From Panorpa germanica (lineage: Eukaryota; Arthropoda; Insecta; Mecoptera; Panorpidae): DNA of 64,000 nt. How positions within the stretch are numbered: the first letter of the stretch is position 1; every line of letters begins with the position of its first letter. Below are positions 10,877 to 24,100 of this stretch, one piece after another. The stretch covers positions 10,912,001 to 10,976,000 of the forward strand of contig OY783221.1 in assembly GCA_963678705.1 (NCBI GenBank). Reading direction: 5' to 3'. The notes under the pieces were generated by a model, which was not told where the DNA came from, ran no database searches, and saw only the letters and a list, made by a program, of their open reading frames with translations. Both the position numbers and the translations under genes were made by a program.

Positions 10877-11239
10877 TTATCCGACAGCTACTACTCCCGT
10901 GTTTGTACAGAGCCAGCGAATGAGTCCATTTCGGGCTACACCCCTGCTAAGGTGCGTGCAGATCAGATGCTGAGTTTGTGTGGTGGAATTGTGGAAGGTG
11001 AAGGGCTTCGTCAAACCCCATGAACTTCTTCCTACCACCCCCTCCTCAACATCCCTTAGCTTCAAGTGTATATGTAATGATAAACACACGACTGTTTTAG
11101 GCAGGCAACCCCTGCAACCCCCACTCAGTTTGCCGTAGAGTTTACGAGGAATTACAAAACCCGAAGGGTAGATTGAAATGAAATAGCCCGAGAGTTCTAC
11201 GGGAGAATAAAAATAAAATAATAAAATACCTATGTGCAT
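10877..11239. other. unassigned GC-richer segment
   Basis: This 360-bp stretch is distinctly richer in GC and has an open minus-strand frame of about 120 codons. In places the plus strand also reads without stops (for example AGNPCNPHSVCRRVYEELQ near 11100-11160). Neither frame shows a recognised domain, and neither has convincing splice signals. It could be an old repeat, a decayed coding sequence or a single-copy conserved block. Confidence 0.25.
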
Positions 11240-13060
11240 TATTTACGTATTCATATTTCATGGTACATTACTAAAGAACTGAAGAACTGCTCAGGGAAAT
11301 GAATGGCTTTTCTTTTAAATTAAATATCTAAATGTGGCTCATAATATTTGCAAATTTATCAAAAATGTTGTTCTAAAGTGTAGTAAAAACAAAATAAGGT
11401 TTATTTTAAAGTTTAAACCCCCTAGTCGTAGATAAACATGTATCTTCTGACCCTGAAAACACTGAACTCTAGATTGCTGTATATTTTAAAATTGTAATAA
11501 TATATTTTTAAAGTAAATGTACGTAATATTGTTTTCTCGCATATGTAGACAATAGGTTCTAACTAATTAACACTGCACTAGAATATTATTTATTATAGAA
11601 ACAAAATAACAAAACGATATTACAATAGTTCAACACATATTCACAAATTAAATTAAGTCGTCTGGTTAATTAAATCATCTGCAATTATAATAGAAATATT
11701 TTATTTACAAGCTATTTTAACACAACGGTCTAATATACTAATTACTTGAATTTTGTTTATGATGTGTCATTCCTCAAGTGAACCAGTAAAAATTCTTTAA
11801 GCTAGAGTACACTAATCTTATTCTTAAATGATTACTAAATTAAAACTTATATGTAAATATCTATTAATATTAATTCCACGTAACACTGATGCTACAAAAT
11901 GTGCATCTTAGTATATTACGTAGTAATACTGTTGCACTTATCTTGAATTATTTCACGAAAATCACTTTTCTTACGATCGCCTTGAATAATTTAAATATAT
12001 ATTAGACATTTTATTAGAAATTGTAAATTTTTAATAAATCTTATGTGTTGTTTCTAAAATCAAGGACTTTTATTTTGGTAATTTACATACACATTATAAT
12101 AATTGCACTGTTTAACTTAAATCATACTATCCTACCTGAAATCAAAGGAACGACGTTTAAAGTTTATTATTTATATTGTCAATTCCTTTTTATCTAATTT
12201 TATAATAACTTAACATTGTTCAGAGTGAGTTCTGTTATCTGCAAATATCAACTGTGTTGGCCGTTATTCCTTACAACGTTACTCGTTGCACTACATACAC
12301 TATAATGATAGTAGATATAACTAATATATACCATTAGCTCATCTGACCAGAATGCAATTGTAATATCTCTGGTCAGTGTTACTAACTAAAGAAATATAAA
12401 TTTTTTACATTATCCTTTATACATAGAAAAAGTTTAAATACTCTTTGCAGTACTAATTTTTTAGATTTTGACTGTTACAATTTTACCATACGAACTTTAA
12501 ACTGATATATGTTGAATCTGATGTTTTGTGACATAAAAATGGTAATATTTTTACAATTGTTTTGAATAAGTTAGAATCATTAATTGAAGATATTACAAAT
12601 ATTGTCATGTAAAAAAAATTTCAGAAAGTGGTATTTGTTTCTTAAAAAAATCAGTTGAAAGTGAGCTACTTTTATCGTTTTTGGCATTCCTCTTGTAACG
12701 TACTGACGACTTGACAAGACTGCAACGGGAAAGGCCGAAAGAGATCTTTCTGTAGATTGAGTACGGCTGCACCTTGAGACGACCTTAATACTAGACAGTA
12801 TTTTATGTCTAGCAATTTATCTTACACTAAATACTCGTACATTACTATCTTAATCTAAAATTATATACTGCATATATAGGTTTTCAACAACCTACTCATT
12901 TTCTTTAAAATTTTCCTAACGTTACTACAGACAACATATTTCAGGCCACTGAAGTGTACTTTTACTCAGTAGACTCGACCCATACCTTTTGATGGTACTT
13001 TAAAAATGGACGAAACGGAGACGCAAAAAAATATTTCATTAAATATTAATATGTAAAATA
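11240..13060. other. long AT-rich non-coding stretch
   Basis: Nothing recognisable on either strand over 1.8 kb: no element ends, no open frame with a motif and no exon-like island. Confidence 0.5.
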
Positions 13061-13157
13061 TACAGGCTGTTACTAAATAAATAGCTACATTTTATTCAAC
13101 CTCTATCTCGAATATCTCTATCTCCACCAACTGTACAGTTTTTGTAAACACCCTGTA
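13061..13157. mobile_element. miniature element with TACAGG(C/G)TGTT ends
   Basis: TACAGGCTGTTACTAAATA at the left pairs with AAACACCCTGTA at the right. The ACAGGGTGTT signature is a common insect repeat terminus. Unpaired examples occur at 6806, 29607 and 42237. Confidence 0.5.
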
Positions 13158-13159
13158 CA

Positions 13160-13829
13160 TATATTCTATATATAGGTGTATTTGACTTTTAGTTTGACGT
13201 ATATAGTTATGAGTTTGAGTATGATACCTACGTACTGATATCGTGGGAGTTCGATCCTTCCATCGAGTTGAGTTCTCTCTTCTTTCCATATTCCATCATC
13301 CAATTTAAGGACTTTGAAAGGGACCATTCGCAATCATTCCGTGACTAGAAAACTGAAGTGCCCAGACCTGAACTTGAACCCGACTGTGGTTTGTTACAGT
13401 TCTGTAGCTGTGTTTGACATTGCAATATATTATAGTGCGCGATGCGAGGACGAACATGCAAACACGAACATTTGGTCCGCATTTTCGATTCTTTACATCA
13501 AATCTTTAAATTAAAAAAAAAACACTTCATAGTTTTGCAATGGTGATTGGAAATATTACGATGAATCTGTAACCTGATTTTTGTTTCCTTCAAACTATGT
13601 GCAACAATAGCATTTTGAACGATAAACCTAAAAACACTGCTATTTATCAAAAGGTTTATTAGGCTTTATTAAGGTTTATTTGGTTACAGTAGTATTTTTT
13701 TTTGCCGTGTATTTTGTAGTTGACATGGTCTAATTTTAATATTCCGAATGCGCTTGTATGCGAATGTATTTAAACTGTCTATTAGATGCTACCGGGATGA
13801 TGCCGCTTCAGACTATTATAGTACACTAC
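13160..13829. other. non-coding stretch
   Basis: A GAGTTCGATCC motif near 13247 resembles an RNA polymerase III B box, but no A box or tRNA fold was found. The short open frames here show no recognised domain. Confidence 0.4.
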
Positions 13830-13832
13830 TTA

Positions 13833-14255
13833 GGCACTCCGCACACGAGTCGATTGATTGCAAACCTTAGCCCAGAATCTGCCCGAACCGAATGAGAATG
13901 GAACTGTGCTGTTAGTGCACACGGCACGAACGAAACTAAACTGGTAGTCGAGGCGTGTTTCGTGACTCTATAGAATTTTTAACAATAGCATAACAGGGGA
14001 TTTTATTGTGTCGTATTTGTATGTATGTATGTGTTTAAATACTTTTGAATAGTATTTGCGCACATCTCTAGACACACAGTCGCCCAAAACGTGCTCAAAA
14101 TCAGTTTGAAATCAGTTTTCTTTCATTCGTGCCGTGTGATTTCTCTCACTCGTATACACGTGCGATCTCTCACTAACAACACAGTTCCATTCTCATTCGA
14201 TTCGGGCAGATTCGAAGCTAAGGTTTGTAATCAGTCGCCTCATGTGCGGACGCCC
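13833..14255. mobile_element. MITE, PIF/Harbinger-like family H1, copy A (423 bp)
   Basis: Long terminal inverted repeats. The left end is GGCACTCCGCACACGAGTCG and then TGATTGCAAACCTTAGC. The right end is complementary to GGGCGTCCGCACATGAGGCG and then TGATTACAAACCTTAGC. Both sides are flanked by TTA (13830-13832, 14256-14258), as expected for PIF/Harbinger. The inverted similarity continues inward (CTGCCCGAACCGAATGAGAA). Copies B (58082-58513) and C (62917-63283) share the termini and much of the interior, including a GTATGTATGTATGTG run. No transposase is encoded. Confidence 0.9.
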
Positions 14256-14332
14256 TTAGGTGCTAGCGCATCTAATGCACATTACTGACGGACTTGTCAC
14301 TACCGCGCTCGACAATTGAACTAAAGCTAAAG

Positions 14333-14488
14333 CGGGGTTCTTAGTGGATCTTTAAATGTGTATTTAACAAAAGTTGAATATTATCTGAATGTGTTGTAGT
14401 ATTCTCATGAAATGTGTCTTTAAATCGGTTTCAAGTAATGTTCAACTTTTGTTGAATACACAATTACTGATCCACTCAACGCGCCTCC
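14333..14488. mobile_element. small MITE with GTGGATC ends
   Basis: Left GTGGATCTTTAAATGTGTAT then TTAACAAAAGTTGAA pairs with right TTCAACTTTTGTTGAATACA then CAATTACTGATCCAC. About 35 bp of inverted repeat surround a loop of roughly 65 bp. The outer border is not sharply defined. Confidence 0.75.
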
Positions 14489-14538
14489 TGAGTAGGCGGC
14501 TTAACACGACGGAGGTCTTTGTGCCATCGACTGCAAAG

Positions 14539-14698
14539 AACCCAGTAAACAATTTGGTGAAATGTCCTGTTTTGTGACGTTTCTATCACTATTGCACTTC
14601 AATTATTCCGACAGGTGGAGTGAATGAACTCTTTCATGGCAATAAAATCATACTCATCTTCAATATGATGGCAAAAGATGGAAAATATTAACTGGGCA
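14539..14698. mobile_element. MITE family CCCAGTAAACA, copy 1
   Basis: Begins CCCAGTAAACAATTTGGTGA and ends in AATATTAACTGGG. It shares TGTCCTGTTTTGTGACGT, ATTCCGACAGGTG, CTCTTTCATG and TTCAATATGATG with the longer copy at 46671-46926, in the same order. This copy carries an internal deletion of about 90 bp. Confidence 0.75.
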
Positions 14699-17060
14699 AC
14701 GTAGGACTACCAAACAAAATATTAAAACATAATAATAAAGAATAACAATATAAAATTAAAACTAAATATAAAATGAATTAACAATTAAAAACTATAAAAG
14801 AAATTGTTAGATAGATATACTCGTATAATGTATTTACCTGACTACTTTTCTTTCCATAATGTATATTTGACTTCAGAATCTTTTTACCTTTCGAATCTGT
14901 TAATGATATCAATTGAATTTAATTACACAGATATGAATTAGTCCGCGACAAACGAGTAAGTGAAATGGAACTGTCATTAGAGCTGTTGGCTTAATTACTA
15001 ACGACACCACTCGCCGCGGTATCAGATGGCAGTCATCAAATCAATGTAGTCGTAATGTGCCTACAACGATGATTCCTATTCCTCACTTAATTCTAATGTT
15101 ATCTGGTTTTCCATTCACATCACCTTGTTCGTTTTTCAGTGTATTCCAGCGTTGGCGAACCTTTAATTATGTCGAATCTCTTCTCACCAGCTGCCAAAAG
15201 AGCCGAAAGAGGATTAAGTTTAGAATGCTTTCTATAATTGGAGACCTTTTAGCATCAGCGTTCAGCATTATCCTCTGTAAATAGCCGCTTCTCTTTCTTC
15301 CACGTTTAATATGATAAATCCTACAGAGCTAATCAGAGATTAAACTGGTAAAAACACACCTAGATCAAATGTAAACAATTAAAAACATAGTTTATCAAAA
15401 CGTACTGGTTTCAAGCTATCGCTGGAAACTAAGACTCTGCTCTGTTGTACACAAAAGACCAATTTAATTACTATTTGGTCCTATGGCATTAAATTATGGG
15501 TAACAATAAGTAATTTCAATGTAGTAATCCTAGAAAGATTAGATCAATAGTCAGCGTATCGCGGATTGTATGATCTCAACATAAATTCTGTTGGATAACT
15601 GAAATTTACCACTGTGAAATGAAAAGTATCAGCAGCGACTTCAATTTCACTCGAATGTATTTGCCAGCAGTTTACTAAAGACATGGAAATGTAATATTCG
15701 CTCATAGACAGCAATTTTAACAATTAGATAAATAATTAGGAGGTAGTGGATTCGCGTTCATAATCCAACCACGCCACATATACTAAATATCGTTTATAAT
15801 GATATACTGCATTTACACGTAAATCGCTCTGTCGTTTACACGTGTATTTTGGTACTATTAACTTGCTTTAAGTTTCTGAGAAGACAATGAAAAATTTACT
15901 TGCAAATACTTATTATTTGCGGTTACTCAAGCACTGATTAACTGCTCAAGCGACGTTGCCAAATCTTACGTTGTGTTTCGATCAGCAGAAGTGACGGATG
16001 ATTGTGATAATATTTTTTATAAAAATTTCAATTGTTTTTGTCATTTTTTCGGATACTATTTTTATTATTTTAAGCGAAAGTTCAATGTTTTCTAAACCAT
16101 ATTCAATCGAAATAATAATATTCTCAATTAAATGCAAATGAATTTTTCATTTTTTAAAAGTAATTATTTTCTTAAAAGTTTCGGAAACCAACCCTTACTT
16201 AATTTTTTTTTTATTATTAATTATTGACTATGGTAGAACAAAGTTTCAGCAAGTTCTCCATTCTTTACTATTTCACGAAGATCTCCTTAATATAATTAAT
16301 AATTGTTATTTTTGTACACAAATTGTTTAAAAATGGTAAAAACCGGCGCTAAAAATAGAGTTTCAGCTAGAGTGAGCTAAAGTAGAGCTCACCGACCTGT
16401 GATGTTGAGAAATTGAATATTACGCGTGTTATCGGTTCAGCATCCCTGATCTAGGTACAATACTCGTACTTTCCATCTTCATACTTTAAAGAGAAGACTT
16501 TATGTTAAATTCCAATGTCTACGAGTATGTTTAATTAATTTGCTGCTGGTTTTAGTATTAAGGTATAAACTTCTGAAACTAAAACAATAGCAGTCAATTT
16601 AATTTATCTGTTAGTTTTAATTAGAATAATACGCGGTATTAATTCATGAATTAATTAAGTGTTTAATTTCAATTCTGTTTGACTCTCTAATATTGAAATA
16701 GGGGTCGGGGCGCTGAGGGACGGTACTATGCTACTATGCGATGATGGTTTAACCATAATTGCTTGCTTTCGGAGACAAACTTCAATTTAGAGCTGAAACG
16801 GTTGTGATTTCTTGAATTATGTTTTTGACGGATTTACAGAAGGTTTGATGTAAGTGCTGGTTGCGTAATTGAATTAGTGACAGCAGAAACGCAGTGAGTC
16901 TAATTAGCAAATAGATAATTAATTTTAATTACAGTTTAAGTATTCTCTGTTTATAAAAGTAGCCTGCTTATAATTATTTATTTATATTACTCTCTCAGTG
17001 TAAAATTCTAAGATCGGATCATCTGTTAGAGCATCCTGTGGAATGCAATGTATTACCTTA
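14699..17060. other. long AT-rich non-coding stretch
   Basis: No element ends, genes or exon-like islands recognised over 2.3 kb. An open frame at 15057-15284 has no known motif. Confidence 0.45.
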
Positions 17061-17427
17061 ATTTTTTTTTTATTTGATTACTAAAGATTATTACAATCTG
17101 TCCTGCTTACAGGACATGCAGTGATAGGTATGTCAAAATAAAGTGTCTTGCGCGGGATGTGCCCATCAACTTATCCCTCAATTTCAATAGATCCTTGATT
17201 CTGATTAGTTGGTTAATAGGTCCTGAGGTACTTTCTTTTTTAGTCTGCGTACTACCGAATTATTGGACATTAGACAGCTGGCCAAATTGTTTGGATGTTC
17301 AAGTATTCCCTCTTTGTAGGCTTTGATTCTTAGCACTATTTCTTCATTAACTGTGGGTATATCCAGATCCCGATGTATTATGTTATTAGGTACAAACCAT
17401 GGTGCATTCGTGGCAATCCTTAGCATT
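17061..17427 (-). pseudogene. Jockey-like retrotransposon 3' fragment (copy a)
   Basis: The minus strand reads LRIATNAPWFVPN, then HRDLDIPTVNEEI and LKKKVPQDL. This is the C-terminal signature of Jockey-clade polyproteins (NAPWYVxN...RDLxIPTVxEEI). A poly-T run at the left is the reversed poly(A) tail. The 5' border is at almost the same codon as in the copy at 53101-53440. Those two copies also share their 3' region (GACATACCTATCACTG and GTCCTGT-like blocks), so they are one subfamily. Confidence 0.85.
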
Positions 17428-17429
17428 TG

Positions 17430-18440
17430 AGATTAACAGGTAATTAACAATGGTTTCGAAATTTGAAAAGGACTAAGGTGTACTAAAGTGGAAATTTTGC
17501 ATAGTAATTGAGCACAGTTCTGCCAACTTACAGATTTTTAAGCTCCCTATAAATTCCTCTTACTTTTTGAACACAACTCGTATACAAAGATTAATTTTCA
17601 ATTTCCATTCTTAATCTTTAAATCACTAAACTTTAATCCTTCTTTAGAAATTAAAAATTCTTTTCAAAATTGCAAATAAATATCGTCTACTTCTTATTGA
17701 AATATTTTATATTATTGGTAAGGTAAAGTGTCGTATCTGCTAAACCATCTTTTTTCACTTTAATTAACATATATTGCAGTATTATTTACTAATGAATACG
17801 TAGCTTTAGAAGATTTTTACCTCCGTTATTGTATACACGCGGAAACGGATACACAGAACAATGGACGATATCCTTTTTGATTTACCTGTGTAATTTCGCC
17901 GACAATTACCAACTTCTAACATAATTAGTGGTTCTAGTTAATTAATTACTGTCTGTTGTTTGTATTATGCGGCGTACCAGGCTATAGCTATAGCACCTGC
18001 TGTACTAGCACATGTAGTTAATAACCATTTTACCAAAATAAATCCACCTGGCGTACCATCCTGCCTACCTGCTTTTGTTAATACACGAATATTGCGGAAC
18101 GGAACGAATATTTCTCTGTGCAATGGAAGGGGGGTGGTTGGGTGGAATTTAAAAGGAATTTTCATTTGCTTTTTACTAAAATCATTCGATATTTATATTT
18201 TAACCGGCGGAGTAATAAACAAGAATATTTGCCAACGGATAAACTCCTGACACGGAACGATTCCCTTCGCTAGGTTTGTGGGTTATGACAAATATTTTGT
18301 TGAAAAATTTCTGTTATAGATACCTCACCAAATTTAAATTTGAATATCAGTTAACAACGGGGTTGCCACATAAAAACCAATTAAATTAAAACAAAAAAAC
18401 TTTTCCAAAACCAAAAATTATAAATTTCCTGATTTAAACG
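17430..18440. other. non-coding stretch
   Basis: The overlapping short open frames on both strands near 17960-18250 have no recognised motif. Nothing else found. Confidence 0.4.
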
Positions 18441-18447
18441 ATCAATG

Positions 18448-18897
18448 AATATTCCCACTTGCTATTTTAATTATGTTTTTATTTTGTATTCAATTTAAAT
18501 TGTACAGCATATGGGAATGCGTAGTCATTCTCTGTATCATTTTTAATTTAGGTCCAATGTTTCTAAATCAAGAAAAACTATATTATATTATAACTTCCAA
18601 AAAAGGTACAATCTGTCAAAATACAGTAGGATTTATTTTTAAAAGAAGTTCAATGTCACTTTATCAAAAATAATTACATAAAAACAATTTCTATTACTAA
18701 TTGTTATTAAAAACAGCAGTTTTAACTATTCCACATTCAATTTTATCTAACTGTCGAAATTCACCACACCAAATGAATTAACTAAACTCAAATTAACACA
18801 CGAATGTGACAAGGAATGCCTATTCTGAAAACCTGAAATCTAGATTAAAATATTAAATAAAAACGTACATTAAATATTAAAAAAGTGAGTGGGAATA
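18448..18897. mobile_element. MITE family CATTCCCACTCACTG, copy 1
   Basis: Begins ATTCCCACTTGCTATTTTAA and ends AAAAAGTGAGTGGGAAT, which is the inverted terminus. Internal blocks CATATGGGAATGCGTAGTCA and ATCTGTCAAAATACAGTAGG recur in copy 2 immediately downstream and in copy 3 at 48128-48607. Non-coding. Confidence 0.8.
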
Positions 18898-18901
18898 AAG
18901 T

Positions 18902-19399
18902 ATCATTCTTACTCATTGTTTTAATTTTATTTTGTATTTAATTTAACTTGTTTAGCATATGGCAATACGCGTAGTCATTCACAGTATTTTTAATTTTATT
19001 TATTTTTTTAAGTTTTCTTAGTTTTTTTAAAACCTTTTAAACCGTTTTAAATTAAAATATTAAATTAAGAAATACTATATTATATTATAAGAACCAAAAT
19101 GTGACAATCTGTCAAAATGCAGTAGGATCTACTTTTAAAAGAAGTTTAATATCAGTTTTTGAAAAATATAGAAGTGAAAACAATTTCTATTATTAATTGT
19201 TATTAAAAATAGCAATTTTAATTATTTCACATACAATTTTGTCGAACATTTAAAATTTATATTACTAACGATGCATACACACCAACTAAATTAACTAAAC
19301 ACAAATGTGACAAGCAATGCGTATTTGAAAACCTGAATTCTAGATTACAATATTAAATAAAAGCAGTAAATTAAATATCAAAACAGTAAGTGGGAATGA
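18902..19399. mobile_element. MITE family CATTCCCACTCACTG, copy 2
   Basis: Begins ATCATTCTTACTCATTGTTT and ends AAACAGTAAGTGGGAATGA. It lies directly behind copy 1 in the same orientation with only a few bases between, forming a tandem pair. Confidence 0.8.
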
Positions 19400-20529
19400 G
19401 GCTTTATGAAATCTCATTTATTTAATTCAGTTTCAAATTATAAATAGCTATCTCTGACAGTGGTCCGAATACATTCGTAACAAGAAGTGCTAAGAGCCTC
19501 ACAGAGACCTAATTGTACATATCCTAATCCGCTCCTGTTTCTATACTACGCAATTTCCTATAAACCTTCGTGTCGTTCCCAATTTTCATCATTCAACATT
19601 GCTCAAGAATTTTTGTTTATTTTTTTGTATATTTCATTTGCTGAGATGTGCCAAGGCTCAAGACTTTTCATCATTTTTGACATGCTGTTTGTTTGACTTG
19701 ACTTAACGCATTAAAATTTAATATTCATCTGTTTCGGATTATTTGATATAGAAACTTAATTTCTTTATAAAGCAATAATCTTCCTAATATTAATAATCTT
19801 ATAATATGAATTATACGAATATATATTTTATTTCATTTGACGTTTTTTAGACATAATTTTAATCATTTCTTACGTTTTCTCTTTCTGTATTATTATTATA
19901 TTAGATTATTGTATTAGTGAAACTCTTGTTTATTACTAAACCAGAGATTCTCAATTAAAAACAATAATACATTTTATATATTTGGAGAAACTAGAACGTA
20001 CTGGTTAGAATATTGATATGCTGTTTTATCGTGACGATACTTTTTTATAGTGACGGTCCAGAATTGGTTCTTTCTTTTTAAAAAATTATTGTGACAGAAT
20101 AAATTTTTCTATGGTTAAATAAAATATGTTAAGTGTCCTCATATGTTGGGAAACTTTTTTTAATATATAATTCCACGGGGTTCGTTTAATATAGTACAGT
20201 GTATAGCACAGCTTATATTATATATTAGAGAAGCAATTCTACGCTTAGTCGACTGCAACCTATAAAGGTATATTACTGAAACCATTATAATAAATTTGTT
20301 TGAATTTATTTTTATATTCTTCACTGAATTCTGAAATTTTTATACAATATGTATCAAAGGTAAATTACTACAAAATAGTAAATCAATATCCTGCCGGTCC
20401 TAACCTGTCTTCAGGTCCTGTTTATGTTGCGATTCAATTCTAATTCTTTCTTTTTTGAAAGTGATATGAAAATCGTAGTTCTGTTCGGCTCTAGTTGCTT
20501 TATGCGAAAATTTGGTAAACAATGTTATT
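19400..20529. other. AT-rich non-coding stretch
   Basis: No supported feature. A short open frame at 19487-19696 shows no recognised domain. Confidence 0.45.
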
Positions 20530-20532
20530 TTA

Positions 20533-21109
20533 GGTGAAAAGATACTTGGTCTATTTTGATTCGCGAAATATAGATGGCGATACTATACATCAGGTTAAAT
20601 ATTATCAAAAATACCATGTCTTTTTATGTTTAAATCGTTTTATGTAAGTAACTATAAACGCGAATCAAAATCTAAAAACGCAATCCGTTAGATGAATAAC
20701 GTATCTACATTTTAAGCATTCTTCCACTGACTTTAAATGAGTTGGAACGGCAAAAATAAGTTTTGAAAATGAATATTGATATATTTTCTAGTTAAATTTC
20801 AATTATCGAATACTCTATATATTTTTAATTCTTAAGCGTAAGTTTGAGAACCATCCTAAAGGTTATAAAATTTATGACAAACCCTTAGAAATGTTACTAG
20901 TCTTATAAAAATTGGAATTTAACTAGAAAAAATTGCAATATTAATTTTCAAAACTGATTTTTGCGGTTCCAATTCATTTGATTTTGATTCGCGTTTATAG
21001 ATACTTACATAAAACGATTTAAACATTTTTTTTTTGATAATATTTAACCTGCTGTATAGTATCGCCATCTATATTTCGCGAATCAAAAATATCCAAGTAT
21101 TTTTTCACC
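20533..21109. mobile_element. foldback MITE with GGTGAAAA ends, 577 bp
   Basis: The element is an almost complete inverted repeat. The left arm GGTGAAAAGATACTTGG, then ATTCGCGAAATATAGATGGC, then ATCGTTTTATGTAAGTA is mirrored at the right by the complementary blocks ending CCAAGTATTTTTTCACC. A second inner pair (TTGGAACGGCAAAAATAAG and TTTTTGCGGTTCCAA) continues the foldback. TTA flanks it at 20530-20532 and 21110-21112, consistent with a PIF/Harbinger-type insertion. Its RNA would form a long hairpin. Confidence 0.88.
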
Positions 21110-21112
21110 TTA

Positions 21113-24100
21113 ATTGTTAATTTTGTTTGTTTTCCGTCCCTGACTTTTTTTGGGTCAATGTAACTTCATATCTTACATATCTCTGCTGAAATCAAGGCAA
21201 AGAATCACATTAGGTTTTGATTAATTACCACCAGATGGAGTTTGAAATGTGCGTTTTCTATCAAATGTATATTCTCTTAGAATGCGTGCTGATTCTCATA
21301 TCGTAATGCTATCTGCGATGCTCTACAAATTTACATACAAAAACACATATTCTATTCATTATTACTTTGAGATTGCCATCTAATTAAGCATTTACTGCAT
21401 TACAGTGTTAGAATTTAATTCAAACATCTAAAATGTATAGAGTTCTACGCACGATTTAAGTGAAACTTCCTCAACTTTTCTATATCTAATCTCTTTCTTA
21501 TTTAGTTCATTTATTGAAAAGTCAACATCAGTTAAACGAATTTCTACGTAAATAAATAAGACGTGTGACCCTTGAACTCGTGAATGTTTGATAAAGTATT
21601 CTACACACATACATACAATATCGCGTGACCGGTGAAATACCCCCTTTCAACCACCATTCTGACGTTTCTTGTAAAAGTCACCAGCACTCACCCTTGTGAG
21701 AACGCCTTTTTATTACAGGTAGAGGAAACATATACATAAATATATATATTGTGACGCAATATACTCTCAAATATATAAGTTATCTCTAGGGGATTGTGAT
21801 ATCGGCCTAAAAATTCTATGTCAATGATCAGGGGCGCACCTAGGTGTTCAGCGCGTTTAACAAACCTTAAAAGGAGCCCACTATTGCAGTACGGTGACAA
21901 TTTACCTTCCCTTCTTGCAAATTTAGGAGCTCATATCTTATTGGACCGTAAATATAAAAATAAAGACTCCTTTTAGCGAATGCAAATGTATTAAAAAAAC
22001 AGCAAATGAACGGTCATGATTTAAGTCTGCGGTCATCACATAAATTAATTATTCGCCGTATATACAGCTATCCAAAATCTCAGAAATGCGATCATAATAT
22101 TGCAGCGAATTGGAGAAAAAAACAGTAAAAATTCGGAATATTTTGTTTGCTAGAAAGTGTTATTAAAAACCACCTGAACATTTTTTAAATGATTGTTTTA
22201 TTTATTGAGTACATTAACTATTTCAATGAAATTACTGTCTCGGCTAACTTGGCACTAGCCCATCTTCTTAACCCAATTTGTAGTCGATTGTCTTTGGCTC
22301 TATTTCACGCATAGTTCGATGTCTGTAACATATCCTCATTAAAAATTATATCAGTTCAACGGCGTCAAATCGCAGCTGCACGATGGCAATTACTGAACTC
22401 AGTGCAAACTCTGCCATTACTTATTAAATATTTCTCATCGTTTTAAAAATTCGTAAAATCTTTGAAGTTTGAAGTCTAACACATACATTACATTACATAC
22501 GTTACATTTTCTATCTGGGTAATATCAAGAGTAAGAACAAATAAAAGAATTTTAGTTCTTTATATTCCTCGTATCAAATTTGTGGTTTTTCGAGCAGCAA
22601 TTTAGGTGCAGTCTACTTATTGACTCATAATTCCTAGTACTTAAAAAAGCGATTGCATAAATTATCGTTCTATTCTACTTCTTATTAACTTGACTTTCAA
22701 ACTCTGACCACACAAAAACACAATTCAACATGTCAATACTTGCAAATAATAGTTTAGTATTTCGTTCAACAAAATATTTGATGCGTTGTTTAAAAGTCAG
22801 AACGTAATGAGCTAGAACATTATTGTATTACAGATGTGTTCACAGAGACAGTTTTGTCGCTAGTGTGCGCTTAGGCTAACAGTTTTAGTGAGGTCTACAT
22901 GGGTCGAAGTAACAGTATATAAAATCTGAGATAGAAAACATCCAGACTACTAGAAAAGTCTTGTTTGTGGAAATTTCATTTCCATAAATCTGAGATTTGC
23001 ATGCCCCAGTGGGGATTATATGGTCAGTCGAAATGGAGATTTATTGGAACGGAATAAACCCAGACAGCTTTAAGTCGTGTAGAATGAACTTGGATGGTCG
23101 TATAATACCTAAAGTAGAATATCGTGTACTAAACTATATCTAGACGACGTTTAAATCAAAGTCATTTTGTTATGTAATTATAATATCCATTTTTGAATGG
23201 TTTTTTTTTAACCTTTTTATAAAAATATCATATAACTTGCAATTTACAAAACACTTAGAAAGAAAAATTTAATATTGTTAAATGCAGTCCTCTACCTATG
23301 CCAGTAATGCCATCAAAAGATCTAAAGAGAAATATAAAAGTAGATGAGAAATTTTAAAATGAAAAGTAGAACGAAATATAATATAAGTATATAACCTGTA
23401 AAATAGTTCAGCTTCTAGAAAACTGTTTGTCATGGAAGTATTATATAATATTTTCTAATATTAAACTAATAATATATTTAAAAAATTATGAAAAAACACA
23501 TTAAGAAAATACGAAAATCCTTTAATGCTATGTTACACAAAAAAAAAGAATAAAGAAAAAACCAGTGTAACAATTTAGCAAACATCTAACATCCTCGATA
23601 TAAGGAAGGATCCGGATAGATCCTAATAATCGGATTAAGTGTTACGGCAAAGAACGTAGAAAAAGAGCAGAAAATAAGCCTAGGGGTAGAAAGATAAAAG
23701 AAAAAAAAACTACATCTAAAAGACTGATTTACGTTTAACCACAAATTCAATTTTCAAAGCCAATTTCCCTGTAAAAATTGTAATAAGGAAAATTTAGTCC
23801 GTAATTGAAGTATAGCAAATTTAATTATAAGGTAATATATTATAACATTATTTATATCGTATTAAATATTTGACACGAATATATAGTCTATCTCTTTCTA
23901 GTAATTACATTAGTATAATGAAAAAGTAGATAAGAAATAACAAATATTAGCAGATATTAATTAATAAAGTAGTGTTTCTTAATAACTACTTAATAATATT
24001 GAATATTAATCATCAATTTTTTATTACCTAAAATCAATTAGGGGTCTTGTCCGTTGATCCGTTACGTCTTGTCACACATTGTACAAGTTGTGATGTCACT

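Noticed and set aside
13240..13262. GAGTTCGATCC as a tRNA B box
   Set aside because: No A box at suitable distance and no cloverleaf pairing on either strand.
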